Part shown: positions 36,429 to 48,700 of the stretch, piece by piece
Layout of the letters: each line of letters starts with the position of its first letter
How positions within the stretch are numbered: the stretch's first letter is position 1
Source: Luteimonas sp. MC1825
GTDB taxonomy: Bacteria > Pseudomonadota > Gammaproteobacteria > Xanthomonadales > Xanthomonadaceae
Direction: 5' to 3'
DNA length: 64,000 bases
Assembly: GCF_014764385.1 (NCBI RefSeq)
Contig: NZ_CP061714.1
Coordinates: forward strand, 744,001-808,000
Program-made: the position numbers and the translations under genes
The notes under the pieces: model-generated
The model's input: the letters and a program-made list of their open reading frames with translations, nothing else
What the model was told of the DNA's origin: nothing
Database searches by the model: none

Positions 36429-37226
36429 TCACCGGGTGGCCGAGATCTCGACCCAGGTGGGCGCATGGTCGCTGGCTTTCTCCTGCAGCCTTACCCAGCG
36501 GTCCACGCCGGCATCTTTCAGCCGCTTGGCCAGCACGGGATTGAGCAACAGGTGGTCGATGCGCAGGCCTCGATCGCGCTCGGCGTGCTGGCGGAAATAA
36601 TCCCAGAAGGTGTAGATCCGCTGGTCGCCATGCACGTGCCGCAGGCTGTCGGTCCAGCCCTGTTCGAGCAGTGCGACATACGCCGCGCGAGTCCCGGGCT
36701 GGATCAGTGCGTCCTTGCGCCACGACTTCGGGTCGTAGACGTCGTCGTCGGTCGGGATCACGTTGAAGTCGCCGATGATGGCGACGGGGTGCGGCAGCCC
36801 GACCAGGGTCCGCGCATGGCGGGCCAGCCGTGCCATCCATTCCAGCTTGTAGTCGAACTTCGGGCCGGGCTGCGGGTTGCCGTTGGGCAGGTAGATACCG
36901 GCCACCACGATGCCGTGCACCGCCGCTTCGATGTAGCGGCTCTGCTCATCGTCAGGATCACCCGGGAGACCGCGCCGGCTCTCGACAGGCATCGTGTCGC
37001 GGCCGAGCAGCGCCACCCCGTTCCACGAGCGCTGGCCCTGCCAGATCGCGCCGTAGCCGGCCTTCTCCAGCGCGTCCACGGGAAAGGCGTCGTCCAACGC
37101 CTTCAATTCCTGCAGCGCCACGACGTCGGGCTTTTCCTTGTCGAGCCACTCGAGCAGGTGCGGCAGCCGTGTGCCGATGCCGTTGACGTTGAATGTGGCC
37201 AGCTTCAGGGTGTTGCCGCGCGGCAT
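36429..37226 (-). CDS. xthA: exodeoxyribonuclease III
   Basis: DNA repair 3'-5' exonuclease and AP endonuclease. 265 residues, near the usual 268. Active-site blocks are all visible: LATFNVNGIGTRL, ALQELKALD (metal Glu), GIYLPNGNP, IIGDFNVIPTDDDVYDP, WDYF, LRIDHLLLNP and SDHAPTWV (catalytic Asp-His). ATG at 37226 (MPRGNTLK). Single gene on the minus strand with an unrelated tRNA upstream. Confidence 0.95.
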   Translation of the reverse strand: MPRGNTLKLATFNVNGIGTRLPHLLEWLDKEKPDVVALQELKALDDAFPVDALEKAGYGAIWQGQRSWNGVALLGRDTMPVESRRGLPGDPDDEQSRYIEAAVHGIVVAGIYLPNGNPQPGPKFDYKLEWMARLARHARTLVGLPHPVAIIGDFNVIPTDDDVYDPKSWRKDALIQPGTRAAYVALLEQGWTDSLRHVHGDQRIYTFWDYFRQHAERDRGLRIDHLLLNPVLAKRLKDAGVDRWVRLQEKASDHAPTWVEISATR

Positions 37227-37406
37227 GGTGCTTCCTCGGTCCGACGTACGATCACACCGCCGCGCGCACGCGGCCGGAGTGGTGTGGATACCTTGGGATC
37301 AGGGTCATCGCGGGGAAGTGAAGCATCCGCCTGGGCGGGAATCAGGGGCTGGAGTGGACGCAGCCGGAACGCGGCGGACGATGGTCCGCGCATGCAACAG
37401 AAAGAA

Positions 37407-37483
37407 TGGCGCCCGAAGTTGGACTCGAACCAACGACCCCCTGATTAACAGTCAAGTGCTCTAACCGGCTGAGCTATTCGGGC
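37407..37483 (-). tRNA. tRNA-Asn (GTT)
   Basis: Acceptor GCCCGAA pairs with TTCGGGC, the 3' CCA is encoded, and the anticodon loop CTGTTAA gives GTT. TTCGAGTC-type T-loop is normal. No integrase or flanking direct repeat was seen, so nothing suggests an inserted island here. Confidence 0.97.
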
Positions 37484-37531
37484 GGGGACCGGTATTTTAG
37501 AGCGTAACTGGCCGCGGTCAAGGAGAACGGG

Positions 37532-38056
37532 TCACGGGCACGCGGTTTCGCGGGTGGGGCGCTCCGCGCGCACGCGTCCGAGCCGGTTCACGACCACCTT
37601 GCCGCGCAACTGGCCGCGCGCGCAGGCGTTCACGCTCAGGTTGCTGTGCGCGCTCATGCCACTGGCCTGGTAGCGCAGGAAGGGGCGGCTGGAGGTCAGC
37701 CGGAGGCGGTCCGGGCCGCCTGCGGGCGCGTCCGTGGCGCGCAGCAGGTCTCCGTCGGCATCGGGCTGGCGGTTGCCGTCCGGGTCGCGGAACACCAGCC
37801 ATCCCGTGCTCCAGTCGTGGTCGCCGCGGCAGCCGGCATCGGCCACGCCGGGGCACACCACCACCTGTTCGCGGCGCATGATCGCGCTGTTGCGCGCCAT
37901 CGCCATGTCGGCGGACAACAGGTGCAGGCTCGCGGAAACGCGGTGCCGCTCCAGCGTGCCGTTGAACGAGGGCAGTCCGAGGGTGAGGGTAACGGCGGCG
38001 ATGGCCGCAACCACCATCGCCTCGATCAGGGTGAAGCCCGCGTCGCGCCATGCCAT
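37532..38056 (-). CDS. orphan GspH/FimT-family pseudopilin
   Basis: 174 residues. Leader AWRDAG then [24 protein letters not shown], with Glu5 present. The globular part is a GspH/FimT domain ([30 protein letters not shown]) with Cys near the end (NACARG, RETACP). ATG 38056 has AAGGAGG ahead; a longer start is unnecessary. It sits away from the pilin operon at 25.7-33.7 kb, just upstream of tRNA-Asn on the same strand, with GC as in its neighbours. Confidence 0.85.
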   Translation of the reverse strand: MAWRDAGFTLIEAMVVAAIAAVTLTLGLPSFNGTLERHRVSASLHLLSADMAMARNSAIMRREQVVVCPGVADAGCRGDHDWSTGWLVFRDPDGNRQPDADGDLLRATDAPAGGPDRLRLTSSRPFLRYQASGMSAHSNLSVNACARGQLRGKVVVNRLGRVRAERPTRETACP

Positions 38057-38243
38057 GCCCAGCCTCCTTGCCGGTACCACGGACCGACAACGCTAGGCGC
38101 TCCGCAGGGCCAGGGCCATCGGTGCCCGGAGGTCGGAGGGGTAGGAAGGTCGCCACCGCCGGGGTCGGACACACACACGAGGGCCTGTCCGCCATTCCTG
38201 CGTCCTTCGCAGGCCGTTGCACCCGCCCGCCTACAATGGGCCG

Positions 38244-40286
<2,043 letters not shown>

Positions 40287-40329
40287 GCTTGCCGCCGCCG
40301 AATGCAACCGCTAGAATTCGCCTCCCTTC

Positions 40330-40404
40330 GGGCGGTTAGCTCAGTGGTAGAGCATTACCTTGACATGGTAGGGGTCGGGGGTTCGAAACCCTCACCGCCC
40401 ACCA
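40330..40404 (+). tRNA. tRNA-Val (GAC)
   Basis: GGGCGGT pairs with ACCGCCC, CCA is encoded, and the anticodon loop TTGACAT gives GAC. It lies 43 bases after uvrB and is followed by a clear terminator. Confidence 0.97.
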
Positions 40405-40440
40405 CGCTTTCCACGCGTGGACAATCGTTGGGATCCACAC

Positions 40441-40467
40441 AAACCCCTGATTATTCGGGGGTTTTGT
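40441..40467 (+). terminator. Rho-independent terminator after tRNA-Val
   Basis: AAACCCC and GGGGGTTTT pair across a TGATTATTC loop, leaving a T-rich tail (TTTTGTGTTT). Confidence 0.9.
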
Positions 40468-40570
40468 GTTTCCGGGGTGCGTGCTAGGCTTTTTGGGCGG
40501 ATCCGCCGCAAGCTGCCAGGAATGATGCCCCGATGACGTTCGCCGTGCCCCGGCCTGACCGGTCGACCGC

Positions 40571-41071
40571 ATGAGCGTGATGGCCGAAATCGGCAGCGCG
40601 CTGGGCCGGGAGTACGCGCTCCCCAGCGTGGCCACGCTGACGGTCGTGGTCGCACGCGTGCTCACCGCGGCGGTCCTCGGCGGGCTGATCGGCTACGAGC
40701 GCGAGCGCAAGGGCCGCTCGGCGGGGTTCAAGACCCACATCCTGGTGTCGATCGGATCCGCCCTGTTTGTCCTGGCGCCGGCCATGGCGGAGGTACCGAT
40801 GGCCGACATCACGCGCGTGATGCAGGGCATCGTGTCCGGCATCGGCTTCCTCGGCGCGGGCGCCATCATCAAGATGGACAGGGGCGCGCGGGTCGAGGGG
40901 CTCACCACGGCCGCGGGCATCTGGATGACCTCCGCCGTCGGCATGGCGGCGGGCATCGGCATGGAGATCGTCGCGCTCATCACCACGCTGTTCGCGCTGG
41001 TCGTCGTCGGCGCAATCCCCAGGATCATGGGGCAGGACGGCCCACCTGTGGATCCTCCAGCCAGGGGGTAA
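40571..41071 (+). CDS. MgtC/SapB-family membrane protein
   Basis: 166 residues with about four to five membrane helices. The family motif LGGLIGYERERKGRSAGFKTHILVSIGSALFVL and GIGFLGAGAIIK are both present, as is LTTAAGIWMTSAVG. MgtC homologues modulate the F-ATPase and help growth in low Mg2+; the short form lacks the ACT-like tail. No ribosome site stands out at 40571; an ATG at 40580 is also possible. Confidence 0.9.
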   Translation: MSVMAEIGSALGREYALPSVATLTVVVARVLTAAVLGGLIGYERERKGRSAGFKTHILVSIGSALFVLAPAMAEVPMADITRVMQGIVSGIGFLGAGAIIKMDRGARVEGLTTAAGIWMTSAVGMAAGIGMEIVALITTLFALVVVGAIPRIMGQDGPPVDPPARG

Positions 41072-41115
41072 CCCGGATTGGCGGTCGTACCTTCGCCGGA
41101 CGCTCGCCGATACCG

Positions 41116-41643
41116 TCAGCGGCGCGTGGATCCGGGCACCCCCGGCCGCCGCACTTCATCGCCCCCGACCTCGCGCATGAAGCACGCACGCCAGGTCGCC
41201 AGGTCCGGCAGGCCGATCCCGGCCGGGTCGCCCGCGACATACAGGGTGACGTGGGGAATACCGCAGTCCAGCGCCAGGCCGCTCGCCCGCGCAAGCCTGT
41301 CGCGGAACGCGGCGAAGGCCGGCATCTGCAGGTGCTCGATCACCGCCCATGCCTGCAGCGGGCCGTCCCACTCGTCCTTGGTCTTGTGCACCAGCGCGTA
41401 GCGCTGCGTCGGGATGATCCGCCAGTCGAACGCGGCGAAGGCATCGGCCACGGCAGGCGGATCGAGGCGGCTGAGCACGGCGCTTCCCGTGGCGTGGTTG
41501 AGCAGGGTGACGTGCAGCTCGTGCTTCTGCTCCAGCACCAGGCCGTCGAGCCTGAGGCGCAGCGGCATGTCGGCCTCGAGCAGGTCGCGTTTTTCGAGCG
41601 GCAGCAGCAGCGCGCCGTCGGCGTTGAAGCCAGGCCAGTGCAT
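41116..41643 (-). CDS. putative 2H phosphoesterase-like protein
   Basis: 175 residues from the ATG at 41643. An in-frame GTG at 41649, closer to the GGAGG ribosome site, is also possible. Two HxTx motifs about 90 residues apart (ELHVTLLNHAT near residue 45 and IPHVTLYVAGD near residue 135) are the hallmark of the LigT/2H phosphoesterase fold. Families with this fold act on 2',3'-cyclic phosphates or 2'-5' links. Outside these motifs I recognise no subfamily. It is divergent from virD4 with about 130 bases between. Confidence 0.65.
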   Translation of the reverse strand: MHWPGFNADGALLLPLEKRDLLEADMPLRLRLDGLVLEQKHELHVTLLNHATGSAVLSRLDPPAVADAFAAFDWRIIPTQRYALVHKTKDEWDGPLQAWAVIEHLQMPAFAAFRDRLARASGLALDCGIPHVTLYVAGDPAGIGLPDLATWRACFMREVGGDEVRRPGVPGSTRR

Positions 41644-41772
41644 CGTCACCGAACCTCCAGGCTGGGCCAGCCTCCCGAGCTTACGCTAAGCTCGGACGCG
41701 CCCGGGACGGGCACGGGGCGGGCGGCAGGATGCCGCGCCGCATCAGCAGGCAGATCACCAGGGACGGTGGAC

Positions 41773-43461
41773 ATGGACAGGATCAGGATCGCGTTGGCGC
41801 TGGCGTGCGTGGGCGTCGCATGGGTCGCGGGGCTCTGGCTGTCGGGGTGGCTGGTGCTGAGGCTGCTTGGACTCGGCGATCTCACCGCAGGCCTCGCCAC
41901 CTGGCCGGCCTACCTGCGTGCCATCGACCTGCCCGGACTGGCGCCGTTCGCCGGCCGCATCCGGATGGCCGGCGCAGTGGGGCTCGGCCTGCCGCTGCTC
42001 GCCTCCACCGTGCCGGTGTTCCTGTTGCTGCGACCGTCGCGGCGCGCGATGCACGGCAAGGCGCGTTTCGCCAACGCCTTCGACCTGCTGCGGCACGGCC
42101 TGTTCACCTCGTCGGGCGAAGGCATCGTGGTCGGTCGCTATGGCGGGCGCCTGCTGCGCCTGGCCGGCCAGCAATCGGTGGTGCTGGCGGCGCCGACGCG
42201 CTCGGGCAAGGGCGTCGGCGTGGTGGTGCCGAACCTGCTCGATTACCGTGGTTCGGTGGTGGTGCTGGACATCAAGCAGGAGAACTTCCAGCTCACCAGC
42301 GGCTGGCGCGCGGCGCAGGGGCAGCAGGTGTTCCTGTTCAATCCCTTTGCCGAAGACCGGTGCACGCATCGCTGGAACCCGCTCGTCTACGTGTCCACCG
42401 ACGCCCTGCAGCGCGTGTCCGACCTGCAGGGCATCGCGGCGATGCTGTATCCGGACGCCGGCGCCGAGCAGAAATTCTGGACCAGCCAGGCGCGCAACGC
42501 GTTCATGGCCTTCGCGCTGTTCCTGTTCGACCACTACGAGGCGCAGGCGCGCGAGGGCTTCCCGCCGGAATACCACGTGTTCCCCACCATCGGCCGCCTG
42601 TTCCGGCTGTCGTCTGCGGAAGGCACGCCGGCGCGCGCGCACGTGCAGGACCTGGCTGAGCGTCACTTCCTTGGCGAGCATGCGCGCCGCGCGTTCGGCA
42701 ACCTGCTGTCGCAGGCCGAGGAGACATTCGCGTCCATCCTCGGCAGCTTTCGCGAGCCGCTCAACGCGTGGATCGATCCGGCACTCGACGCCGCCACCAG
42801 CGGCAACGACTTCCTCCTCGACGACGTGCGCCGCCGGCCGATGACCATCTACGTCGGCATCCAGCCGAACCGGCTGGCGGAGGGCAGGGCGATCCTCAAC
42901 CTGTTCTTCAGCCAGTTGATCAACCTCAACACGCGCGTGCTGCCGAAGGACGACCCGACGCTGCGCCAGCAGTGCCTGCTGCTCATGGACGAGTTCACCG
43001 CCGTCGGTCGCATCGGCATCATCGCCAGCGCCATGGCCTACATGGCCGGCTACAACCTGCGCCTGCTGCCGGTGATCCAGAGCATGGCGCAGCTCGATGC
43101 CACCTATGGCAAGGACGTGGCGCGCGCCATCCTCACCAACCACGCCATGCAGGTGGTGTTCGCGCCGCGCGAGCAGCACGATGCCAACGACTACTCGGAA
43201 ATGCTCGGCTACACCACGGTGCGCCGCCGCAACCTGACCCGCGGGCGACGCCGGGCGGAACTGTCGCGCAGCGAGTCGGAAGAGCGACGCGCGCTGATGC
43301 TGCCGCAGGAGCTGAAGGCGATGGGCGTTAAGCGCGAGATCCTGCTGTGCGAGGGCCTGCCGCACCCGGTGCGCTGCCGCAAGATCCGCTACTTCGCCGA
43401 GCGCCGCTACCGCGTGCGGCTGCTCCCGGCGGTCGAGGTGCCGCGCCTGCCGGACAGCTGA
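41773..43461 (+). CDS. virD4: VirD4-type type IV secretion coupling protein
   Basis: Inner-membrane hexameric ATPase that recruits substrates to a type IV secretion channel. 562 residues. Two N-terminal helices (residues 5-30 and about 70-90), then the nucleotide-binding domain with Walker A APTRSGKGVG (Lys146), Walker B LLLMDEFTAVGR (Asp406, Glu407), and an all-alpha domain around residues 200-330. It resembles the VirD4 of the Xanthomonadales bacterial-killing T4SS. No VirB gene, relaxase or effector/immunity pair is in the window, so it is isolated here. ATG 41773. Confidence 0.9.
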   Translation: MDRIRIALALACVGVAWVAGLWLSGWLVLRLLGLGDLTAGLATWPAYLRAIDLPGLAPFAGRIRMAGAVGLGLPLLASTVPVFLLLRPSRRAMHGKARFANAFDLLRHGLFTSSGEGIVVGRYGGRLLRLAGQQSVVLAAPTRSGKGVGVVVPNLLDYRGSVVVLDIKQENFQLTSGWRAAQGQQVFLFNPFAEDRCTHRWNPLVYVSTDALQRVSDLQGIAAMLYPDAGAEQKFWTSQARNAFMAFALFLFDHYEAQAREGFPPEYHVFPTIGRLFRLSSAEGTPARAHVQDLAERHFLGEHARRAFGNLLSQAEETFASILGSFREPLNAWIDPALDAATSGNDFLLDDVRRRPMTIYVGIQPNRLAEGRAILNLFFSQLINLNTRVLPKDDPTLRQQCLLLMDEFTAVGRIGIIASAMAYMAGYNLRLLPVIQSMAQLDATYGKDVARAILTNHAMQVVFAPREQHDANDYSEMLGYTTVRRRNLTRGRRRAELSRSESEERRALMLPQELKAMGVKREILLCEGLPHPVRCRKIRYFAERRYRVRLLPAVEVPRLPDS

Positions 43462-43553
43462 CGATGCGCTAAACGCCTTGCGGGCCACGACACGCCGCCA
43501 GCCATCGGGCGCGTATCGTATGCGGTGGAGTCCTCCCTCCGAGAGGTGATGCG

Positions 43554-43862
43554 ATGAAATTCACAGTAATGGCCGGTGCGCTGGTGGCGATGGCGTTCGC
43601 GTCGGCGCCGATGCTGGTCCACGCGCAGGACGAGCCTGAAGAGGCCAGCCAGTCGCGCGCCAAGCCGAAGAAGAACGACGACCGGTTCTGCATCCAGGAC
43701 ACCGGCTCGCGCGTCGTGGCGGCGCGCAACGCGCGCTCGAAGTCCGACGAAAAGGATTGCGTGGCTGCCGGCGGGCGTGTCTACACCCGCGAGGACATCG
43801 ACCGCACCGGTTCGGTCGACATCCAGGACGCGCTGCGCAAACTCGATCCGTCGATCCGCTGA
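43554..43862 (+). CDS. small secreted protein with TonB-plug-like C-terminus
   Basis: 102 residues. Signal peptide 1-24 (cleavage near VHAQ|DE). A charged linker ([14 protein letters not shown]) leads to a conserved end with Cys in [10 protein letters not shown] and [20 protein letters not shown] and the finish [16 protein letters not shown]. That last part resembles the opening of TonB-receptor plug domains, where a TxxDIxxTGAxxxxDALRxLPG pattern is usual. No barrel follows, so it is a free domain. GAGAGG precedes the ATG. Followed by a terminator. The family's function is unknown to me. Confidence 0.8.
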   Translation: MKFTVMAGALVAMAFASAPMLVHAQDEPEEASQSRAKPKKNDDRFCIQDTGSRVVAARNARSKSDEKDCVAAGGRVYTREDIDRTGSVDIQDALRKLDPSIR

Positions 43863-43883
43863 CGGTCCGCCGCCTGACAACGA

Positions 43884-43910
43884 CGCCCGGCCACGTGCCG
43901 GGCGTTTCCG
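43884..43910 (+). terminator. Rho-independent terminator after the small secreted protein
   Basis: CGCCCGGC and GCCGGGCG form an 8-bp stem around CACGT, followed by TTTCCGTTT, the same tail as the terminator at 23965-23990. Confidence 0.85.
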
Positions 43911-43954
43911 TTTGCGGCCATAATCCGGCGGATTCCACGCACCACGGACCCGCC

Positions 43955-45619
43955 ATGTCGAACCGCAACGACCCCTCACGCAGCATCCGCGCGCCGCGCG
44001 GCAGCGAACTCGCCTGCCGCTCCTGGCTCACCGAGGCGCCGTATCGGATGCTGCAGAACAACCTCGATCCCGAGGTCGCCGAGAATCCGGCGGAGCTGGT
44101 GGTCTACGGCGGCATCGGCCGCGCCGCTCGCGACTGGGACTGCTACGACGCGATCCTCCAATCGTTGCGCACGCTTGGCGACGACGAGACCCTGCTGGTC
44201 CAGTCCGGAAAGCCCGTTGGCGTGTTCCCCACCCACGCCGACGCGCCTCGCGTGCTGATCGCCAACTCCAACCTGGTACCGCACTGGGCGAACTGGGAGC
44301 ACTTCAACGAGCTCGATAAAAAGGGTTTGATGATGTACGGCCAGATGACCGCGGGCTCGTGGATCTACATCGGCTCGCAGGGCATCGTGCAGGGCACCTA
44401 CGAGACGTTCGTGGAGATGGGCCGCCAGCACTACGGTGGCGACCTGGCCGGCAAGTGGATCCTGACCGCGGGACTCGGCGGCATGGGCGGCGCGCAGCCG
44501 CTGGCGGCGTCGCTGGCCGGCGCCAGCAGCCTCAACATCGAGTGCCAGCAGTCGCGCATCGACATGCGCCTGCGCACGCGCTACGTCGACGAGCAGGCCG
44601 CCGACCTCGACGACGCGCTGGCGCGCATCGCGAAGTACACGCAGGCAGGCGTGGCGAAGTCGATCGCCCTGCTCGGCAACGCCGCCGAGGTGCTCCCGGA
44701 GCTCGTGCGCCGCGGGGTGCGTCCCGATGCCGTCACCGACCAGACCAGCGCGCACGACCCCGTGCACGGCTACCTGCCGATCGGCTGGACGGTGGAGCAG
44801 TGGCTGGCGACGCAGGCGTCGGATCCGCAGCGCGTGCGCGACGAAGCCAAGAAGTCGATGCGCGTGCACGTCGAGGCGATGCTGGCGTTCGAGGCGCAGG
44901 GCATCCCGACCTTCGACTACGGCAACAACATCCGCCAGATGGCGTTCGATGAAGGCTGCGCCAACGCGTTCGACTTCCCGGGCTTCGTGCCGGCCTACGT
45001 GCGCCCGCTGTTCTGTCGCGGCGTGGGGCCGTTCCGCTGGGTCGCGCTCAGCGGCGATCCCGAGGACATCTACAAGACAGATGCCAAGGTCAAGGAACTG
45101 ATTCCCGACGACGCGCACCTGCACAACTGGCTGGACATGGCGCGCGAGCGCATCGCCTTCCAGGGCCTGCCGGCGCGCATCTGCTGGGTGGGCCTGGGCT
45201 TGCGCGACAAGCTTGGCCTGGCGTTCAACGAGATGGTGCGCAACGGCGAGCTGAAGGCGCCGGTGGTGATCGGCCGCGATCACCTCGACAGCGGCAGCGT
45301 CGCCTCGCCCAATCGCGAGACCGAAGCCATGATCGACGGCTCCGATGCCGTCAGCGACTGGCCGCTGCTCAACGCCATGCTCAACGTTGCCGGCGGCGCC
45401 ACCTGGGTGTCGCTGCACCATGGCGGCGGGGTGGGCATGGGCTACTCGCAGCACAGCGGCGTGGTGATCGTCTGCGACGGCAGCGCTGAGGCCGACCGCC
45501 GCATCGCCCGCGTGCTCTGGAACGACCCCGCGACCGGCGTGATGCGCCATGCCGATGCCGGCTACGAGATCGCGAAGGCCTGCGCCCGGGAGCAGGGCCT
45601 GAAACTACCGATGCTCTAG
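43955..45619 (+). CDS. hutU: urocanate hydratase
   Basis: Histidine degradation, urocanate to imidazolone propionate, using tightly bound NAD+. 554 residues, normal. Typical blocks: [49 protein letters not shown] (NAD-binding), [34 protein letters not shown] and the C-terminal [20 protein letters not shown] 43955. hutH, hutI and hutG are absent from the window, so hutU stands alone between a terminator and ndvB. Confidence 0.96.
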   Translation: MSNRNDPSRSIRAPRGSELACRSWLTEAPYRMLQNNLDPEVAENPAELVVYGGIGRAARDWDCYDAILQSLRTLGDDETLLVQSGKPVGVFPTHADAPRVLIANSNLVPHWANWEHFNELDKKGLMMYGQMTAGSWIYIGSQGIVQGTYETFVEMGRQHYGGDLAGKWILTAGLGGMGGAQPLAASLAGASSLNIECQQSRIDMRLRTRYVDEQAADLDDALARIAKYTQAGVAKSIALLGNAAEVLPELVRRGVRPDAVTDQTSAHDPVHGYLPIGWTVEQWLATQASDPQRVRDEAKKSMRVHVEAMLAFEAQGIPTFDYGNNIRQMAFDEGCANAFDFPGFVPAYVRPLFCRGVGPFRWVALSGDPEDIYKTDAKVKELIPDDAHLHNWLDMARERIAFQGLPARICWVGLGLRDKLGLAFNEMVRNGELKAPVVIGRDHLDSGSVASPNRETEAMIDGSDAVSDWPLLNAMLNVAGGATWVSLHHGGGVGMGYSQHSGVVIVCDGSAEADRRIARVLWNDPATGVMRHADAGYEIAKACAREQGLKLPML

Positions 45620-45709
45620 CCGGACACGTTGCCGGCGCTTCACGGCCGCGTACCCGCCGCGATGCAATGATCCGCGTCCCGCCTCCTGGCGCGTTCCCCA
45701 AGGTCACGC

Positions 45710-48700
45710 ATGCTCCAGGTCTGGCGGGTTCTCGGCCGATGGTTGCGGCTTCGCCGGCGGATTGGCCGTTGGGGCCGCGCGGCCACCGCCAGGCCGTGGC
45801 TGGCCGAGCCGCCGCTGCGCTCGCAGCTGTTCAACGCCGAGCAGATGGAAGCGCACGGCCGCGCCCTGGCGCAGGCGCATCGCGTGCACGAGGAGGGTGG
45901 TTCCGACCTGCTGGTCGACCGGCTGAAGGACAACGAGGGCGTCCTCGATGGCGCCAGCACGCTGCTCACGGGCATGGTCCAGGACGAGGTGCGCGTGACC
46001 CCGGCGGGCGAGTGGCTGCTCGACAACTACTACCTGGTCGAAGAGCAGATCCGCACCGCGCGCAGGCACCTGCCCAAGGGCTACAGCCGCGAGCTGCCCG
46101 CGCTGTCGGAGGGGCCGTCCGCCGGCCTGCCGCGCGTCTATGCCCTGGCCATGGAGGCGATCGCGCATGGCGACGGCCGCATCGATGCCGAGTCGATGAC
46201 CCGCTTCATCGCCGCCTACCAGTCGATCACGCCATTGAAGCTGGGCGAACTGTGGGCCATCCCGATCATGCTGCGGCTGACGCTGATCGAGAACCTCCGG
46301 CGCATGGCCACGCAGGTGATCCGCAATGGCGTGGACCACCGCCTGGCCGGCGAGTGGGCGCGCCTGCTCAACGACGCCGCCGACAAGGACCCGAAGAACG
46401 TCGTGCTGGTGGTCGCCGACATGGCGCGCTCGGAGCCGCCGCTGTCGGGCGCGTTCGTCGCCGCGCTCACGCGCGGCCTGCACGGGCGCAGCACCGTGCT
46501 GGCCATGCCGCTGGGCTGGATCGAGCAGTGGGTGGCGGATGGCGGGCACAGCGTCGAGACGCTGGTGCACGCCGAGAGCCAGCAGCAGGCCGCCGACCAG
46601 GTTTCGATCAGCAACAGCATCGGCAGCCTGCGCTTCCTCGCCAACATGGACTGGCGCGAGTTCGTCGAGGCCATGAGCGTGGTCGACAACACGCTGCGCG
46701 AGGATCCCGCCGGCATCTACGCGCTGATGGATTTCGGCACGCGCGACATCTACCGCCACGTGGTGGAGAAGATCGCGCGCCTCAGCGGCGCCAGCGAGCC
46801 CGCTGTCGCCGGGCTGGTACTCGACCTCGCACGGTCGCAGGCCATCGCCTCCGACGTCGCGTCGCATGTCGGCTACTACCTGGTCGACGACGGCCTGGCG
46901 CGTACCCGTGCCGCGGTCGCCGCGTCGACCGGCGCGCGCAAGCCGGTGCGTATGCGGTCGCGGCGCATACCGCTGCCCGCGTACCTGCTGCCGATCGCCG
47001 TGGTCACCGCGGTATCCACGTGGTACCTGCTGGCACAGGCGCAGGCGCAGGCCACCCTGTTGCGCGACCCGCTGGCGTGGCTGCTCGCGGCGCTCGGCGT
47101 GATCGCCTTCAGCGAGCTCGGCATCGCACTGGTGAACTGGGCGTCAACCCGGCTGGTCGCGCCCAACCCGCTGCCTCGCCTCGACTACTCCAAGGGCATC
47201 CCGGCCGCGGCGCGCAGCCTGGTGGTGGTGCCAAGCATGATTGGCAGCGCCGAGGCGGTGGATGCGCTGGTCGAGGGGCTGGAGGTTCGCTTCCTGGCCA
47301 ATCGCGATCCGCACCTGCACTTCGCCTTGTTGACCGACTTCCTCGACGCCGATGCGGCGGTCCTGCCGGGCGACGACGCCCTGCTGGCGCATGCCAGGCG
47401 CCAGGTGGAAGGCCTCAATGCCCGCTACGCGCCCGGGCGCGACGACCTGTTCTTCCTGTTCCACCGCCCGCGCCTGTGGAACGCGCGCGAGCGCACGTGG
47501 ATGGGGCTCGAACGCAAGCGCGGCAAGCTCGCGGCGTTGAACGCGCTGCTGCGCGGCGGCGCGCGTGACGCGTTCCTGGCGGTGGTGGGCGACACCGCCG
47601 TGCTGCAGGGCGTGCGCTATGTGATCACCCTGGACACCGACACGCGGCTGCCGCGCGATGCCGCGCGGGAGCTGGTGGGAACGCTTTCGCATCCGCTGAA
47701 CCGCGCGTGCCACGACCCCCGGGGGCGTCGCGTCGCGCGTGGCTATGGCATCCTGCAGCCGAGCGTCGGCAACAGCATGGGCGAGGGCCGCAGCACGCGT
47801 TACGCGCGCATGTACGGCAGCGAGGACGGCATCGATCCGTATTCGCGCACCGTGTCCGATGTCTACCAGGACCTGTTCGGCGAAGGCTCGTTCATCGGCA
47901 AGGGCATCTACGACGTCGATGCCTTCGAGTGCGCGTTGCAAGGGCGTTTCCCGGAGAACCGCATCCTCAGCCACGACCTGCTCGAGGGGTGCTACGCGCG
48001 CGCCGGACTGGTGAGTGACGTGCGCCTGTTCGAGGAGTATCCGTCGCGCTACGCGGCCGACGTGAAGCGTCGCCACCGCTGGATCCGTGGCGACTGGCAG
48101 CTGTTGCCCTGGGTGCTGCCGTGGGTGCCGCGGGCAGGTGGCGGCCATGCGCGCAACCCGCTCTCCTGGCTGTCGCGCGGCAAGCTGGTCGACAACCTGC
48201 GCCGCAGCCTGGTGCCCGTGGCCGCGCTCGCGCTGCTGGTGCTGGGCTGGACGCTGCTGCCGCAGCCGCTGGCATGGACGTTGGCGCTGCTCGGCCTGTG
48301 GGCCCTGCCGGTGCTGGTGCCGGCGCTCTGGGACCTGGTGGCCCGGCCGGCCGACATGACGCCCGAGGCGCACCTGGTGCAGTCGGCGAAATCCACCGCG
48401 CGCCAGCTGCAGCGTGCGGCCACCACCCTGGCCTGCCTGCCCTACGAGGCGGGTTTCAGCCTCGACGCGATCCTGCGCAGCCTGTGGCGCGTCGCCGTCA
48501 GCCGTCGCCACCTGCTGCAGTGGAATCCCTCCAGCGAAGTCGAGCGCCAGCTTGGCAGCGGCCTCGGCGCGGAGTTGCGCGGGATGTGGTTCGCGCCGGC
48601 GTTCTCCGCATCCGTCGCGGTCATGCTGTGGCGGGTCAATCCGGCCGCGTTGTGGACGGCGATGCCCTTGCTGCTGGCGTGGGCGACGTCACCGCTGCTG

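Noticed and set aside
37407..37483. tRNA-Asn as an integration site for an island
   Set aside because: No integrase, direct repeat or GC shift was found next to it.
40302..40487. 61-codon frame over tRNA-Val
   Set aside because: It is a reading through the tRNA gene; such frames are often mis-called as proteins.
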